Below, in pieces: positions 43,854 through 53,282 of a stretch of DNA of 64,000 bases. The stretch lies in assembly GCF_026013415.1 (NCBI RefSeq), contig NZ_JAPDOK010000001.1:124001-188000 (forward strand), in the 5' to 3' direction. The notes beneath the pieces are model-generated. The model saw only the letters and a program-made list of their open reading frames with translations. It ran no database searches and had not been told where the DNA came from. The position numbers and the translations under genes were made by a program. Position 1 is the stretch's first letter, and the number at the start of each line of letters is the position of its first letter. The DNA is from Sphingomonas caeni (GTDB lineage: Bacteria > Pseudomonadota > Alphaproteobacteria > Sphingomonadales > Sphingomonadaceae).

Positions 43854-44921
43854 TTACCCCATGATTTCCTGCTCAAGCTTCTTCGCCATCTCTTCGATAT
43901 TCTCGGGCGGCCAGCCCGGGATTTCCATGCCCAGGCGAAGGCCCATGCTCGAAAGCACTTCCTTGATCTCGTTGAGCGACTTGCGGCCGAAGTTCGGGGT
44001 GCGCAGCATCTCGGCTTCGGTCTTTTGGACCAGATCGCCGATATAGATGATGTTGTCGTTCTTGAGGCAGTTCGCCGAACGCACCGACAGTTCGAGCTCA
44101 TCGACCTTCTTGAGCAGGTAACGGTTGATCTGCGCGGTGTCGCCGGTGTCGGCCGTCGGCGCGGCGGGCATACCGCCCTGTGCAACAGGCGCCTGACGCG
44201 TCATCGCCGAATCGTCGAAGTGGACGAACAAAGCGAGCTGGTCCTGCAGGATGCGCGCTGCGTAGGCGATGGCGTCCTCCGGGGTGATCGTCGCGTCGGT
44301 CTCGACGGTCAGCGTGAGCTTGTCGTAGTCCAGCTCCTGGCCGACGCGGGTATTCTCGACCTTGTACGAGACCTGGCGGACCGGGCTGTACAGCGCATCG
44401 ATCGGGATCAGGCCGATCGGGGCGTCCGCCGGGCGGTTCGACGCGGCGGGGACGTATCCCTTGCCGGTGTCGGCGGTCAGCTCCATGTTGAGCGTCGCGC
44501 CCTCGTCGAGGTGGCACAGCACCAGCTCGGGGTTCATCACCTCGATGTCGCCCGAAACCGCGATGTCGCCGGCCTTCACTTCGGCGGGACCCGTCGCCGA
44601 GAGCTGGAGGCGCTTCGGCCCCTCGCCCTGCATGCGGATCGCGAGCTGCTTCACGTTGAGCACGATGTCGGTCACGTCCTCGCGGACGCCCGCGAGCGAG
44701 CTGAACTCGTGCAGCACATTCTCGATCTTGATCGAGGTGATCGCGGCGCCCTGGAGCGACGAGAGCAGCACGCGGCGCAGCGCGTTGCCGAGCGTCAGGC
44801 CGAAGCCCCGCTCGAGCGGTTCGGCGACGAAGGTCGCCTTCTTCTTCGAGTCACCACCGGCCTTTTTCTCGAGACCGCTGGGCTTTTTGAGTTCCTGCCA
44901 GTTCTTAGCGTTGACGGACAC
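43854..44921 (-). CDS. rpoA: DNA-directed RNA polymerase subunit alpha
   Basis: A 355-residue alpha subunit. The N-terminal domain (assembly with beta and beta') carries [25 protein letters not shown] near residue 40; the C-terminal domain from about 265 has [52 protein letters not shown], the UP-element/activator-contacting alphaCTD. Length is normal. Preceded by rpsK in the same operon; the 108-bp gap upstream holds no recognised feature. Confidence 0.99.
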   Translation of the reverse strand: MSVNAKNWQELKKPSGLEKKAGGDSKKKATFVAEPLERGFGLTLGNALRRVLLSSLQGAAITSIKIENVLHEFSSLAGVREDVTDIVLNVKQLAIRMQGEGPKRLQLSATGPAEVKAGDIAVSGDIEVMNPELVLCHLDEGATLNMELTADTGKGYVPAASNRPADAPIGLIPIDALYSPVRQVSYKVENTRVGQELDYDKLTLTVETDATITPEDAIAYAARILQDQLALFVHFDDSAMTRQAPVAQGGMPAAPTADTGDTAQINRYLLKKVDELELSVRSANCLKNDNIIYIGDLVQKTEAEMLRTPNFGRKSLNEIKEVLSSMGLRLGMEIPGWPPENIEEMAKKLEQEIMG

Positions 44922-45029
44922 GGGCTTTCCCTCTGGTTGGGCGAGTGAGAAGGGGGCCTCACTTGCCGATAAAGTGCCGGCCCGGACCGGAACCGCTGCC
45001 GCGGCCCCGCGTCCGGGACAGAAGTTAGA

Positions 45030-45419
45030 TCAGACGCGACGACGCTTCGACGGACGCACGCCATTGTGCGGGATCGGAGTCACGTCGCGGATCGACGTGA
45101 TCTGGAAGCCGACCGCCTGAAGCGCACGAAGCGCGCTCTCGCGGCCCGAACCCGGACCCTTCACTTCGACTTCCAGCGTCCGGACGCCATGCTCGGCGGC
45201 CTTCTTGCCGGCGTCTTCCGCCGCGACCTGCGCCGCGTACGGGGTCGACTTGCGCGAGCCCTTGAAGCCCATCATGCCGGCCGACGACCACGAGATCGCG
45301 TTGCCCTGGGCATCGGTGATCGTGATCATGGTGTTGTTGAAAGACGCATTCACATGGGCGACGCCCGCGGTGATGTTCTTGCGTTCGCGCCGACGGAGGC
45401 GCTGCGGTGCCTGTGCCAT
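45030..45419 (-). CDS. rpsK: 30S ribosomal protein S11
   Basis: A 129-residue S11, with the conserved [24 protein letters not shown] and the C-terminal [19 protein letters not shown] that contacts the 16S platform. 14 bp after rpsM and 108 bp before rpoA. Confidence 0.99.
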   Translation of the reverse strand: MAQAPQRLRRRERKNITAGVAHVNASFNNTMITITDAQGNAISWSSAGMMGFKGSRKSTPYAAQVAAEDAGKKAAEHGVRTLEVEVKGPGSGRESALRALQAVGFQITSIRDVTPIPHNGVRPSKRRRV

Positions 45420-45433
45420 TTCTCAGCGCTCCC

Positions 45434-45802
45434 TTACTTCTTCTTGCCGGCGATCGGCTTGGCCTTGCCCTTGCGGGTGCGCGCATTGGTATGCGTGCGC
45501 TGGCCACGGACCGGGAGGCCCTTGCGATGACGCAGGCCGCGATAGCAGGCCAGGTCCATCAGGCGCTTGATGTTCATCGCGGTTTCGCGACGGAGATCAC
45601 CCTCGACGGTGTGATTGGCGTCGATCGTCTCGCGGATCTGCAGCACTTCCTGGTCCGACAGGTCCTGGACGCGGCGTTCGGGCGTGATGCCCAGCTTGTC
45701 GGTGATCTGCTTGGCCTTTGCGGGGCCGATGCCGTGGATATACTGCAGCGCGATGATCACGCGCTTGTTGGTCGGGATGTTGACACCCGCAATACGTGCC
45801 AT
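45434..45802 (-). CDS. rpsM: 30S ribosomal protein S13
   Basis: A 122-residue S13 ([26 protein letters not shown] at the start and [25 protein letters not shown] near the end), located at the subunit head. First gene of the rpsM-rpsK-rpoA unit, with its own upstream promoter and no neighbouring spc gene. Confidence 0.99.
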   Translation of the reverse strand: MARIAGVNIPTNKRVIIALQYIHGIGPAKAKQITDKLGITPERRVQDLSDQEVLQIRETIDANHTVEGDLRRETAMNIKRLMDLACYRGLRHRKGLPVRGQRTHTNARTRKGKAKPIAGKKK

Positions 45803-45992
45803 GGATTAAGTTCCTCCAGCTCCACGGGGTCCGCATGGCAGCGCACCCCATCTCAACGCGTTGCACCGAAACGCACGATTGGCGGCGAGCGCAGGAAGCG
45901 CTGCCGGTCGACCGGGGGTCTCGGAAGATGCGCGACATATGCAGCCGCACCGGCACTGTCAAGCGCCGTGGCTGCATTAGTTCGGGAGCGGA

Positions 45993-46021
45993 GTTATATA
46001 CCTTTGCGGGTCCGGTGCCAA
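45993..46021 (-). promoter_or_regulatory. Promoter of the rpsM-rpsK-rpoA operon
   Basis: On the minus strand, TTGGCA (46021-46016) and TATAAC (45998-45993) are exactly 17 bp apart, about 185 bp before the rpsM start. Good consensus match. The surrounding 383-base gap (45803-46185) otherwise holds a long 5' leader and a REP-type repeat. It shows the alpha operon is transcribed independently of secY-adk. Confidence 0.72.
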
Positions 46022-46081
46022 GCGCGTGTTCGGCGCGTTTCGGGACGGGTTCGCGGCTTGCCTTATCAAGGCTGAACCGTC

Positions 46082-46163
46082 CGTCATCCCGGCGAAAGCC
46101 GGGACCCAGGGTCACGAGCGATGAACTGCTTGGCTCCGGGTCCCGGCTTTCGCCGGGATGACG
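46082..46163. repeat. REP/BIME-type inverted repeat, copy 2
   Basis: cgtcatcccggcgaaagccg with its continuation (46082-46110) faces its inverted copy (46134-46163) across about 23 bases. Same unit as 40842-40923 with few differences. The two copies bracket the alpha-operon block of about 5.2 kb. Confidence 0.9.
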
Positions 46164-46185
46164 ATTCAGGAAAACGAGCCCAGCA

Positions 46186-47532
46186 CTAGATGGGAAACGG
46201 CAGCACCAAAGTGGCGACGAGGCCGGGGGCGTTGTCGCCCAGTTCGAGCCGCCCGCGATGCAGCCGCGCGACCGCATCAGCGAGCGCAAGCCCCAGGCCC
46301 GCGCCGGGAAGGCTGCGCGCCGAATCGAGTCGGCCGAAGCGGCGCAGCGCCTCGGCGCGGTCGGCCTCGGCGATGCCGGGCCCTCGGTCGGCGACGGCGA
46401 TCTGGAGTTCGCCCTCCCCCGCCCCGAGCGACAGCGCGATGGCACCCCCGCCGCCGGCGTGGCGCATGGCGTTGTCGATCAGATTGGCGACCGCCTGCGA
46501 CAGGAGTTCGCGGTGGAGCGGGATCGCCGGGATGTCCGGCGCGGTCGCCACGTCAAAGCTGAGCCCGGCCTCCTCGGCGACCGGTTCGTAGAGATCGGCG
46601 ATCTCCTCGATCAGCGTCGCGGGTTCGAGCGGGGCGAAGGCGTCGCGGCTCGCCGCCTCGGTCCGGCTGATCTCGAGCAGCACGCCGAGCATCCGCGTGA
46701 CCAGGTCGGTCTCGGCGATCAGCCCCGCGAGCGCCGCGTCGCGCTGGCCCGAGTCTGCGGCGGCGAGCGCGGTATCGGCACGGGCGCGCAGGCGCGCGAT
46801 GGGCGAGCGGAGATCATGGGCGATGCTGTCCGTCACCACGCGCAGCTCGCCGACCAGACCGTCGATCCGGTCGAGCATCTGGTTGATCCGCCCGCCGAGC
46901 CGGTCGAACGCGTCGCCCCCCGAGGTCGCGACCCGGCGGCCGAGATCGCCCGCGGTCACCGCATCGACCGCCCCCGCGATATGATCGAGGCGGCGCGAGA
47001 CATAGCGGGTGAGGACCAGCCCGCCCGCAATACCGAGCAGTACCGCGAGGATGACCGCGAGGACGAGCGCGCGCTCGATGGTGCGCTGGGCGCGCTCCCA
47101 ATCGTCGAGCATCCGCCCGCTCACCAGCCAGCGATTGCCGAGCTGGCGGACCACGAACCCGGCCTCCTCCGCCGCCCAGGGGCCGCTGGTGCCGAGCCGC
47201 TCGATGCGGAAGCCGGTGGCGCCCGGCGCGGGCGCGAAGGAAAGATGCTCCGGCCCCACCCCGGCGATCCGGGCGCCGGTGCCGTCGACCAGCTCGGCGA
47301 CGAGCGTGTCGTCGCCCTCCTGCGCCGCGGCGATCGCCCGTCCGAGCGCGGGGGCGCCGCCCGATTGCCACACTGCGAACAGCGCGTCTGATTGCTCGAT
47401 CGTGTCGCGCCGGAGTTCGCCGATCGCGTCGTCCTGCGTCGCCTGCCAGACGAACCCGGCGAGTGCGAGCGACGAGATAAGCGCGAGCCCGATCGCCAGC
47501 AGCGCGAGCCGCGCGGTGATCGAAAGCTTCAT
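46186..47532 (-). CDS. Sensor histidine kinase
   Basis: A 448-residue membrane kinase. TM1 (10-28), a periplasmic sensor of about 125 residues, TM2 (155-175), HAMP (176-228), HisKA with phosphoacceptor H239 in SIAHDLRSP, and an HATPase_c domain with N-box NLIDNAMRHA and G1 box DRGPGI. It autophosphorylates and passes phosphate to the adjacent OmpR-type regulator, 8 bp away. The signal is unknown. Position between adk and rpsM is not that of a typical ribosomal operon. Confidence 0.95.
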   Translation of the reverse strand: MKLSITARLALLAIGLALISSLALAGFVWQATQDDAIGELRRDTIEQSDALFAVWQSGGAPALGRAIAAAQEGDDTLVAELVDGTGARIAGVGPEHLSFAPAPGATGFRIERLGTSGPWAAEEAGFVVRQLGNRWLVSGRMLDDWERAQRTIERALVLAVILAVLLGIAGGLVLTRYVSRRLDHIAGAVDAVTAGDLGRRVATSGGDAFDRLGGRINQMLDRIDGLVGELRVVTDSIAHDLRSPIARLRARADTALAAADSGQRDAALAGLIAETDLVTRMLGVLLEISRTEAASRDAFAPLEPATLIEEIADLYEPVAEEAGLSFDVATAPDIPAIPLHRELLSQAVANLIDNAMRHAGGGGAIALSLGAGEGELQIAVADRGPGIAEADRAEALRRFGRLDSARSLPGAGLGLALADAVARLHRGRLELGDNAPGLVATLVLPFPI

Positions 47533-47539
47533 GCCGATC

Positions 47540-48232
47540 CTAGGACTCGAGCCCGAGCTTGTAGCCGGCGCCCCGCACGGTGTGGAGGATCGGCGTCGCG
47601 AAGCCCTCTTCGATCTTGCGCCGCAGCCGGCTCATATGGACATCGACCACATTCGATCCCGGATCGAAATGATAGTTCCAGATCTTCTCGATCATCATCG
47701 TGCGCGTGACGACCTGCCCCGCATTGCGCGCGAGATATTCGAGCAGGTTGAATTCGCGCGCGCCCAGCGGGATGGCGCGGCCCTGGCGGGTGACGGCGCG
47801 GGCGAGCAGGTCGATCTCGAGATCGCCGACGGTCAGCTTCGCCACCGGCTCGGCGGCGGCGGCGCGTTCCTCGCGGCGGAGCAAGGCCTCGATCCGGGCG
47901 AGCAGCTCGGCGAAGGAGAAGGGTTTGACGAGATAATCGTCGGCCCCTGCGTTGAGCCCGTCGACCCGGTCGTCAACGGTGCCGAGCGCGGAGAGGACCA
48001 AGGCGGGGGTGCGCACGCCCGCGGCGCGGGTGGCGGCGATCATCGCGAGCCCGTCGAGCCCGGGCAGCATCCGATCGACGATCATCGCGTCGAAAATGCC
48101 TTCGCTCGCGAGGAACAGCCCGTCGCGCCCGTCGCGTGCGGTCTCCGCGGAGAAGCCGGCCTCGGCCAGGCCCTTGGCGAGATAGGCGGCGGCGGCCGCG
48201 TCATCTTCTACGATCAGGATCTTGCGGGTCAT
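47540..48232 (-). CDS. OmpR-family response regulator
   Basis: A 230-residue two-domain regulator. The receiver has acidic D10/D11, phosphoacceptor D53 (IVDRMLP) and the conserved Lys in LVKPFSF; the C-terminal winged helix reads GAREFNLLEYLARNAGQVVTRTMMIEKIW to VDVHMSRLRRKIE. The ATG at 48230-48232 was used; upstream codons are unconserved. Co-transcribed with the downstream histidine kinase. Confidence 0.95.
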   Translation of the reverse strand: MTRKILIVEDDAAAAAYLAKGLAEAGFSAETARDGRDGLFLASEGIFDAMIVDRMLPGLDGLAMIAATRAAGVRTPALVLSALGTVDDRVDGLNAGADDYLVKPFSFAELLARIEALLRREERAAAAEPVAKLTVGDLEIDLLARAVTRQGRAIPLGAREFNLLEYLARNAGQVVTRTMMIEKIWNYHFDPGSNVVDVHMSRLRRKIEEGFATPILHTVRGAGYKLGLES

Positions 48233-48307
48233 GCCGGGCGCCTCGCCAATCTGCGCCCCGTTAGAACGCAAAGTGGCCGGCGGGAAGAGGAGTCCCGCCG
48301 GCCGGAG

Positions 48308-48333
48308 CATCTCCCGAGGGCATTTGGGAGATG
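48308..48333 (-). terminator. Hairpin after the Lys-rich peptide gene
   Basis: Arms catctccc (48308-48315) and gggagatg (48326-48333) lie just after the stop of the 53-residue peptide gene and upstream of the response regulator. No T-run, so a terminator role is tentative. Confidence 0.4.
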
Positions 48334-48341
48334 TTGGGGGC

Positions 48342-48503
48342 TCAGTTCGCCTTCTTCGCGGCCTTGGCGGGCTTCGCCGGCTTGGCGGGCTTGGCGGGCT
48401 TTTCGGTGCGGGCCTTGTGATGACGGCCCGGGGTAGCGGCCATCGCCGGGGCCGCGATCAGCGCGACCGTGGCGGCGACGGGGGCAAGGAAACGAAGCTT
48501 CAT
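48342..48503 (-). CDS. Tiny exported Lys/Pro/Ala-rich peptide
   Basis: A 53-residue product: signal peptide MKLRFLAPVAATVALIAAPAMA, then ATPGRHHKARTEKPAKPAKP and further PAKPAKAAKK-type repeats ending in Asn. The mature peptide of about 31 residues is strongly basic, with tandem KPA/AKP repeats like those of histone-H1-like proteins. GGAG eight bases upstream supports the ATG at 48501-48503. It is upstream of, and on the same strand as, the response regulator. Possible periplasmic binder of nucleic acid or anionic polymer; function unknown. Confidence 0.72.
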   Translation of the reverse strand: MKLRFLAPVAATVALIAAPAMAATPGRHHKARTEKPAKPAKPAKPAKAAKKAN

Positions 48504-48691
48504 GGTGCAATCTCCTTTCGGCCGGCGATGCGCCTGCCGTGGAGATGTCTCTACGCCGCGGGACCCGTGCGATCCGGTGACGGGCGGATTAAAAAAGCTT
48601 CATGATTGGGGGCTTTTTCTCCCCTCCCTGCAAGGGAGGGGTCGGGGGTGGGTGGCGAGCGAAGCGAGCCTCCCCAGCGTGCCACAAACAG

Positions 48692-48722
48692 AAAAGGCCG
48701 GGGCATCGAGCCCCGGCCTTTT
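48692..48722. terminator. Bidirectional terminator of adk within a C/G-rich repeat
   Basis: A perfect 13-bp inverted repeat aaaaggccggggc/gccccggcctttt around atcga, with A-tracts and T-tracts on both sides. It is flanked by cccctccct/agggagggg hairpins at 48621-48641 and 48738-48758, resembling the elements at 12110 and 19574. The 265-base gap 48504-48768 is made up of this repeat. Confidence 0.9.
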
Positions 48723-48768
48723 CTAACCCACCCCTAGCCCCTCCCTAAGAGGGAGGGGAAAACGTCGC

Positions 48769-49425
48769 TCACCCCTTCCCGTCGAGGATCGCCTCGATCG
48801 CGGCGGTGACGTGTTCGATGTCCGCCATCCCGTCCACCCGGCTGACGATCCCGCGCGCTTCGTAGAGCGGCAGGATCGGCGCGGTCTTGGCGCGGTATTC
48901 GGCCATGCGGGTACGCACCGTTTCCTCGTTATCGTCGGGGCGGCGCTTGAACTCGTGATGGCCGCACACGTCGCAGGTGCCTTCGACCGCGGGCAGCTTG
49001 AATTTGTCGTGATAGTTGGCGCCGCAATTGGCGCAGCTGAAGCGGCCGGTGATGCGCTCGACCAGCGCATCTTCATCGACCGACAGTTCGATGACGTGAT
49101 CGAGCTTGCGGCCATGCGCGTCGAGGATCGTATCGAGCGATTCGGCCTGGGGCGCGGTGCGCGGATAGCCGTCGAAGATCGTCCCCTGATCCGCCGAGAG
49201 CCCGCCGAGGCGATCGTCGATGATGCCCGAGACGATCTCGTCCGAAACGAGCTCGCCCGCCTCCATCACCGCCTTGGCCTTGAGCCCGACCGGCGTGCCC
49301 GCCTTGACCGCGGCGCGCAGCATGTCGCCTGTGGAGAGCTGGACCATGCCCCGGTCCGCTTCCAGACGGCTTGCCTGGGTGCCCTTGCCGGCTCCCGGCG
49401 GGCCCAACAGGATGATGTTCAACAC
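48769..49425 (-). CDS. adk: Adenylate kinase (zinc-LID type)
   Basis: A 218-residue enzyme interconverting ATP, AMP and ADP. P-loop GPPGAGKGT (8-16), LID with four cysteines C131, C134, C151, C154 that bind a structural zinc (Gram-positive/alphaproteobacterial form), and DGYPRT. It lies 24 bp after secY, as in most spc operons. Confidence 0.98.
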   Translation of the reverse strand: MLNIILLGPPGAGKGTQASRLEADRGMVQLSTGDMLRAAVKAGTPVGLKAKAVMEAGELVSDEIVSGIIDDRLGGLSADQGTIFDGYPRTAPQAESLDTILDAHGRKLDHVIELSVDEDALVERITGRFSCANCGANYHDKFKLPAVEGTCDVCGHHEFKRRPDDNEETVRTRMAEYRAKTAPILPLYEARGIVSRVDGMADIEHVTAAIEAILDGKG

Positions 49426-49449
49426 CGGTCCCCTCGTTACGCCGCGCGT

Positions 49450-50799
49450 TTAGCGCGTGCGGCCCTTCAGCTTCGCCTTCTTGATCAGGTCGCCATACTG
49501 GTGGGCCAGCAAGTGCGACTGGATCTGCGTCACCGTATCCATGGTTACGTTGACGACGATGAGAAGGCTAGTGCCGCCCATCAGGAACGGAATCTGCATC
49601 GCCGCGGTCAGCGATTCGGGGACGAGGCAGATCAGCGTCAGATAGGCCGCGCCGATCACGGTGATGCGCGTCAGCACATAATCGAAATAGACCTCGGTAT
49701 TCTTGCCCGGACGGATGCCGGGGATGAACCCGCCATAGCGCTTGAGATTGTCCGCGGTCTCTTCCGGATTGAACACGACGGCCGTGTAGAAGAAGCAGAA
49801 GAAGATGATCCCCGCGCCGTACAGCGACATGTAGATCAGCGATCCGTGGCGCAGATAGGTGTTGAGGAACAGGAGCGTCTCGCCCCACCAGCCCTCAGTC
49901 GTCGTGGCCTGGCCCGCGAACTGGCTGATCGTCAGCGGCAGCAGCAGCAGCGACGAGGCGAAGATCGGCGGGATCACGCCGGCGGTGTTGAGCTTGAGCG
50001 GCAGATGGCTGCGCTCCGCCTGCACCCCGCGCGCGGTCTGGCGCTTTGGATATTGGATCAGGATGCGGCGCTGGGCGCGCTCCATGAAGCAGATGAACAG
50101 CACCAGCGCGGCGACGCCGAGGATGATGGCGAGCAGGATCAGCGGTCCCATCGCCCCGGTGCGGCCCTGCTCGAACAGCTGGATCAGCGTCTGCGGCAGG
50201 CGCGCGACGATACCCGCCATGATGATCAGCGAGATGCCGTTGCCGATGCCGCGGCTGGTGATCTGCTCGCCGATCCACATCAGGAACAGCGTGCCGCCGA
50301 CCAGGCTGATCACCGCGCCCGCGCGGAACATCCAGCCCGGATCGATCACCGGCGAATTGGTCGCATTCTCGAGGCCGGTGGCGATCACATAGCCCTGGAT
50401 CATGGTGAGCGCGACGGTGCCGTAGCGCGTATATTGATTGAGCCGCTTGCGCCCGCTCTCGCCCTCTTTCTTGATCGCGTTGAGCGTCGGCGACAGCGAG
50501 GTCGCGAGCTGCACCACGATCGAGGCGGTGATGTAAGGCATCACGCCGAGCGCGACGACCGACGCGCGGTTGAGCGCGCCGCCGGTGAAGTTGTTGAAGA
50601 AATCGAGCACGCCGCCCTGCGTTTTCTGCGCCAGCAGGTTCAGCGCGGTCGCGTCGATGCCGGGGATCGGCACATAGCTGAGCAGGCGGAAGACGATCAG
50701 CGCGCCCAGCGTGAACCACAGGCGCTTCTTGAGGTCGGTCGCCTGGGCGAACTTCGACAGGCTGATGCTGGAGGCGAGATTGTCGGCTGCGCTAGCCAT
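49450..50799 (-). CDS. secY: Preprotein translocase subunit SecY
   Basis: A 449-residue channel protein with ten transmembrane segments; conserved blocks VPIPGID in the N-terminal region, NRASVVALGVMPYITASIVVQL and FIPGIRPGK. It forms the SecYEG protein-export channel in the inner membrane. A terminator-like hairpin lies between rplO and this gene. Confidence 0.98.
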   Translation of the reverse strand: MASAADNLASSISLSKFAQATDLKKRLWFTLGALIVFRLLSYVPIPGIDATALNLLAQKTQGGVLDFFNNFTGGALNRASVVALGVMPYITASIVVQLATSLSPTLNAIKKEGESGRKRLNQYTRYGTVALTMIQGYVIATGLENATNSPVIDPGWMFRAGAVISLVGGTLFLMWIGEQITSRGIGNGISLIIMAGIVARLPQTLIQLFEQGRTGAMGPLILLAIILGVAALVLFICFMERAQRRILIQYPKRQTARGVQAERSHLPLKLNTAGVIPPIFASSLLLLPLTISQFAGQATTTEGWWGETLLFLNTYLRHGSLIYMSLYGAGIIFFCFFYTAVVFNPEETADNLKRYGGFIPGIRPGKNTEVYFDYVLTRITVIGAAYLTLICLVPESLTAAMQIPFLMGGTSLLIVVNVTMDTVTQIQSHLLAHQYGDLIKKAKLKGRTR

Positions 50800-50826
50800 G
50801 GAGTTTCCGTGTCCCGATAATCAAAA

Positions 50827-50858
50827 GGCGGCGGGACCTTTTCCAAGCCCCCGCCGCC
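50827..50858 (-). terminator. Terminator-like hairpin between rplO and secY
   Basis: Arms ggcggcggg (50827-50835) and cccgccgcc (50850-50858) are perfect; the minus strand continues ttttgattatcg. It lies only 28 bp upstream of the secY ATG, so either read-through is partial or secY-adk expression is tuned down relative to the ribosomal genes. Confidence 0.6.
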
Positions 50859-50900
50859 CATATAGGTGCCTGAGCGGGCTTGTCTAAGCCCCCCGCGAAT

Positions 50901-51440
50901 TTAAGCCTTCGCAGCCTTGGCGGCAGCCTTCTTGGCTTCCTGCGTCTTGCGGTGCTTGGCCGCATGCTTCTCGTTCGCCGGAACGATCACGGGGATCGTC
51001 ACGGTACCGCCCGCCTTCTCGACCGCGGCGACCGCGCTCTTCGAAGCACCGGCGACGGTGAAGTTCAGCTTGGCCTTGAGTTCGCCCTTGGCGAGCAGGC
51101 GGACGCCGTCCTTGCCGCCGCGGGTCAGGCCCGCCGCGTCGAGCTCAGCCTGGGTGATGTCGGTCGCGGTCAGCTTGCCCGCGTCGATCGCCTTCTGGAT
51201 CATGCCCAGATTCACCTCGGCATAGTCCTTGGCGAAGACATTGTTGAAGCCGCGCTTCGGGATCCGCATGTGAAGCGGCATCTGGCCGCCCTCGAAGCCG
51301 TTGATCGCGACGCCCGAGCGCGCCTTGGCGCCCTTCTGGCCGCGGCCGGCGGTCTTGCCCAAGCCCGAGCCGATGCCACGGCCGACGCGAACGCGCTCCT
51401 TGCGGGCGCCCTGATTGTCGCGGATGTCGTTCAGTTTCAT
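50901..51440 (-). CDS. rplO: 50S ribosomal protein L15
   Basis: A 179-residue L15, longer than the usual 145-150 because of a Lys/Ala-rich C-terminal tail ([20 protein letters not shown]). Start [22 protein letters not shown] at 51438-51440. Glycine-rich extended N-terminus contacts 23S rRNA. Confidence 0.98.
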   Translation of the reverse strand: MKLNDIRDNQGARKERVRVGRGIGSGLGKTAGRGQKGAKARSGVAINGFEGGQMPLHMRIPKRGFNNVFAKDYAEVNLGMIQKAIDAGKLTATDITQAELDAAGLTRGGKDGVRLLAKGELKAKLNFTVAGASKSAVAAVEKAGGTVTIPVIVPANEKHAAKHRKTQEAKKAAAKAAKA

Positions 51441-51486
51441 TATTTGCACTCGCTTTCGCTTTTGTCGCGCATCGAAGGTCAGGAGA

Positions 51487-51663
51487 TTAGTCCTGAACCT
51501 CGACCATATGCTGCACCTTGCGGATCATGCCGCGGACCTCGGGGGTGTCCTCGAGCTCCGACACGCGGTGCATCTTGTTCAGCCCCAGGCCGATCAGCGT
51601 CGCGCGCTGGACCTTCTGGCGGCGGATCGGCGAACCGGTCTGCTTGATCTTGATCTTCGCCAT
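51487..51663 (-). CDS. rpmD: 50S ribosomal protein L30
   Basis: A 58-residue L30: [29 protein letters not shown], then [24 protein letters not shown]. Complete, normal length. It lies between rpsE and rplO as in all spc operons. Confidence 0.98.
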   Translation of the reverse strand: MAKIKIKQTGSPIRRQKVQRATLIGLGLNKMHRVSELEDTPEVRGMIRKVQHMVEVQD

Positions 51664-51669
51664 GTTCGC

Positions 51670-52389
51670 TTACTCCGCAATCGCAGCCGCGTCCGCCTCG
51701 GCGGTTTGCGAACCACCGCGGCCGAGCAGGTCGGCGATCTTCTTGCCGCGCCGCTGAGCGACCGACTTCGGCGAAGTCTGCTCACCCAGCGCCTCGAAGG
51801 TGGCGCGGATCATGTTGTAGGGGTTCGAAGTGCCGACCGACTTGGTCACCACATCGGCAACGCCCAGGCTCTCGAAGACGGCGCGCATCGGGCCGCCCGC
51901 GATGATGCCGGTGCCCTGCGGCGCCGAACGGAGCGTCACCAGGCCGGCACCGAAATGGCCCTTGCCGTCGTGATGCAGCGTGCGGCCTTCCTTGAGGGGC
52001 ACGCGGACCATCGCCTTCTTGGCAGCCGCAGTGGCCTTCGAGATGGCTTCCGGCACTTCGCGCGCCTTGCCATGGCCGAAGCCTACGCGGCCCTTGCCGT
52101 CGCCCACGACGACGAGCGCCGCGAAGCCGAAGCGCTTGCCGCCCTTCACCGTCTTCGAGACGCGGTTGATGTGGACGAGCTTTTCGATCAGCTCCTCGCC
52201 GCCATCGTCACCGGGACCCCCGCGCGCATTGCGGTCGTCGCGACGGCCACGGCCGCCACGATCGTTACCGCCACGGCCGCCACCGGGGCCGCCGCGGCCA
52301 CGGCCGCCACGGCCACGGCCCTGCTCCTGGCCGGCGTCGAAGCCACCCTCGACGGGCGCTGCTTCGGTCGTGTTGATTTCGTCAGCCAT
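51670..52389 (-). CDS. rpsE: 30S ribosomal protein S5 with RG-rich N-terminal extension
   Basis: A 239-residue S5. The core (from about 65: [25 protein letters not shown]) has the double-stranded RNA-binding and C-terminal domains. It is preceded by an unusual extension in which residues 24-64 are nearly all Gly, Arg, Asp and Asn ([10 protein letters not shown] type). E. coli S5 is 166 residues, so about 65 residues are added. Such RGG tracts bind RNA or are methylated; the effect here is unknown. Confidence 0.98.
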   Translation of the reverse strand: MADEINTTEAAPVEGGFDAGQEQGRGRGGRGRGGPGGGRGGNDRGGRGRRDDRNARGGPGDDGGEELIEKLVHINRVSKTVKGGKRFGFAALVVVGDGKGRVGFGHGKAREVPEAISKATAAAKKAMVRVPLKEGRTLHHDGKGHFGAGLVTLRSAPQGTGIIAGGPMRAVFESLGVADVVTKSVGTSNPYNMIRATFEALGEQTSPKSVAQRRGKKIADLLGRGGSQTAEADAAAIAE

Positions 52390-52391
52390 TC

Positions 52392-52748
52392 TCAGAACTC
52401 CAGCCCGCTCTCACGAGCGGCATCGGCCAGCGCCTTGACGCGGCCATGATAGAGGAAGCCACCGCGATCGAAGACGACCTGGGTGACGCCGGCCTTCTTG
52501 GCCGCTTCCGCCAGACGCTTGCCGACTTCCTGCGCCGCCGCGACGGTGGCGCCGGTCGAACCGCGCACATCCTTTTCGAGCGTCGAGGCCGAAGCGAGCG
52601 TCTTGCCCGCGGCATCGTCGATCACCTGGGCATAGATATGCTTGCCCGAACGATGGACCGACAGGCGGGGACGGCCGCCGCTGCGCGCGCGAAGCGCGGT
52701 GCGGTTGCGCCGGCGGCGCTTGTCGAAGAGCGAGAGACCCTTGGTCAT
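52392..52748 (-). CDS. rplR: 50S ribosomal protein L18
   Basis: A 118-residue L18 that binds 5S rRNA ([27 protein letters not shown], then [26 protein letters not shown]). Starts overlapping the rplF stop by one base. Confidence 0.99.
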   Translation of the reverse strand: MTKGLSLFDKRRRRNRTALRARSGGRPRLSVHRSGKHIYAQVIDDAAGKTLASASTLEKDVRGSTGATVAAAQEVGKRLAEAAKKAGVTQVVFDRGGFLYHGRVKALADAARESGLEF

Positions 52749-53281
52749 TACTTCTTCTTCCCTTCCTTGCGGAAGATATACTCGCCGTCATACTTGATGC
52801 CCTTGCCCTTATAGGGCTCGGGCTTGCGCCAACGGCGAATCTCGGCCGCGATCTGGCCGACCTTCTGCTTGTCGATACCCGAGATCTCGACCGTGGTCTG
52901 ATCGGGGGTCTTGATCTCGATGCCTTCCGGCACGTCGATGTTCACGTCGTGCGAGAAGCCGAGCTGGAGCTTGAGCACCTTGCCCTGCGCATTCGCGCGG
53001 AAGCCGACGCCGGTGATGAGCAGCTTCTTCGAGAAGCCCTCGGTCACGCCGGTCACCAGGTTCTGCACCAGCGTGCGCTGCATGCCCCAAAAGGCCCGCG
53101 CCGCCTTGCTGTCGTTGGCCGGCTTCACCAGGATGCCGCCATCGTCGAGCGAATAGCTGATCTCGTCGCGCAGCGTGAGCGACAGGGCGCCCTTCGGCCC
53201 CTTCACGCTCAGCACGCCGCCATCGATCGAAGCGGTGACACCGCTCGGAATCGATACGGGCTTTTTGCCAATGCGGCTCAT
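52748..53281 (-). CDS. rplF: 50S ribosomal protein L6
   Basis: A 177-residue L6 ([22 protein letters not shown]-terminal [24 protein letters not shown]). The ATG at 53279-53281 was chosen; the frame continues upstream through the end of rpsH and is not coding there. Confidence 0.99.
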   Translation of the reverse strand: MSRIGKKPVSIPSGVTASIDGGVLSVKGPKGALSLTLRDEISYSLDDGGILVKPANDSKAARAFWGMQRTLVQNLVTGVTEGFSKKLLITGVGFRANAQGKVLKLQLGFSHDVNIDVPEGIEIKTPDQTTVEISGIDKQKVGQIAAEIRRWRKPEPYKGKGIKYDGEYIFRKEGKKK

Positions 53282-53282
53282 A

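Noticed and set aside
48811-50820. A 669-codon open frame on the plus strand opposite secY and adk
   Set aside because: Its product is Arg/Asp/Gln-rich low complexity, spans two real genes and their spacer, and has no ribosome binding site.
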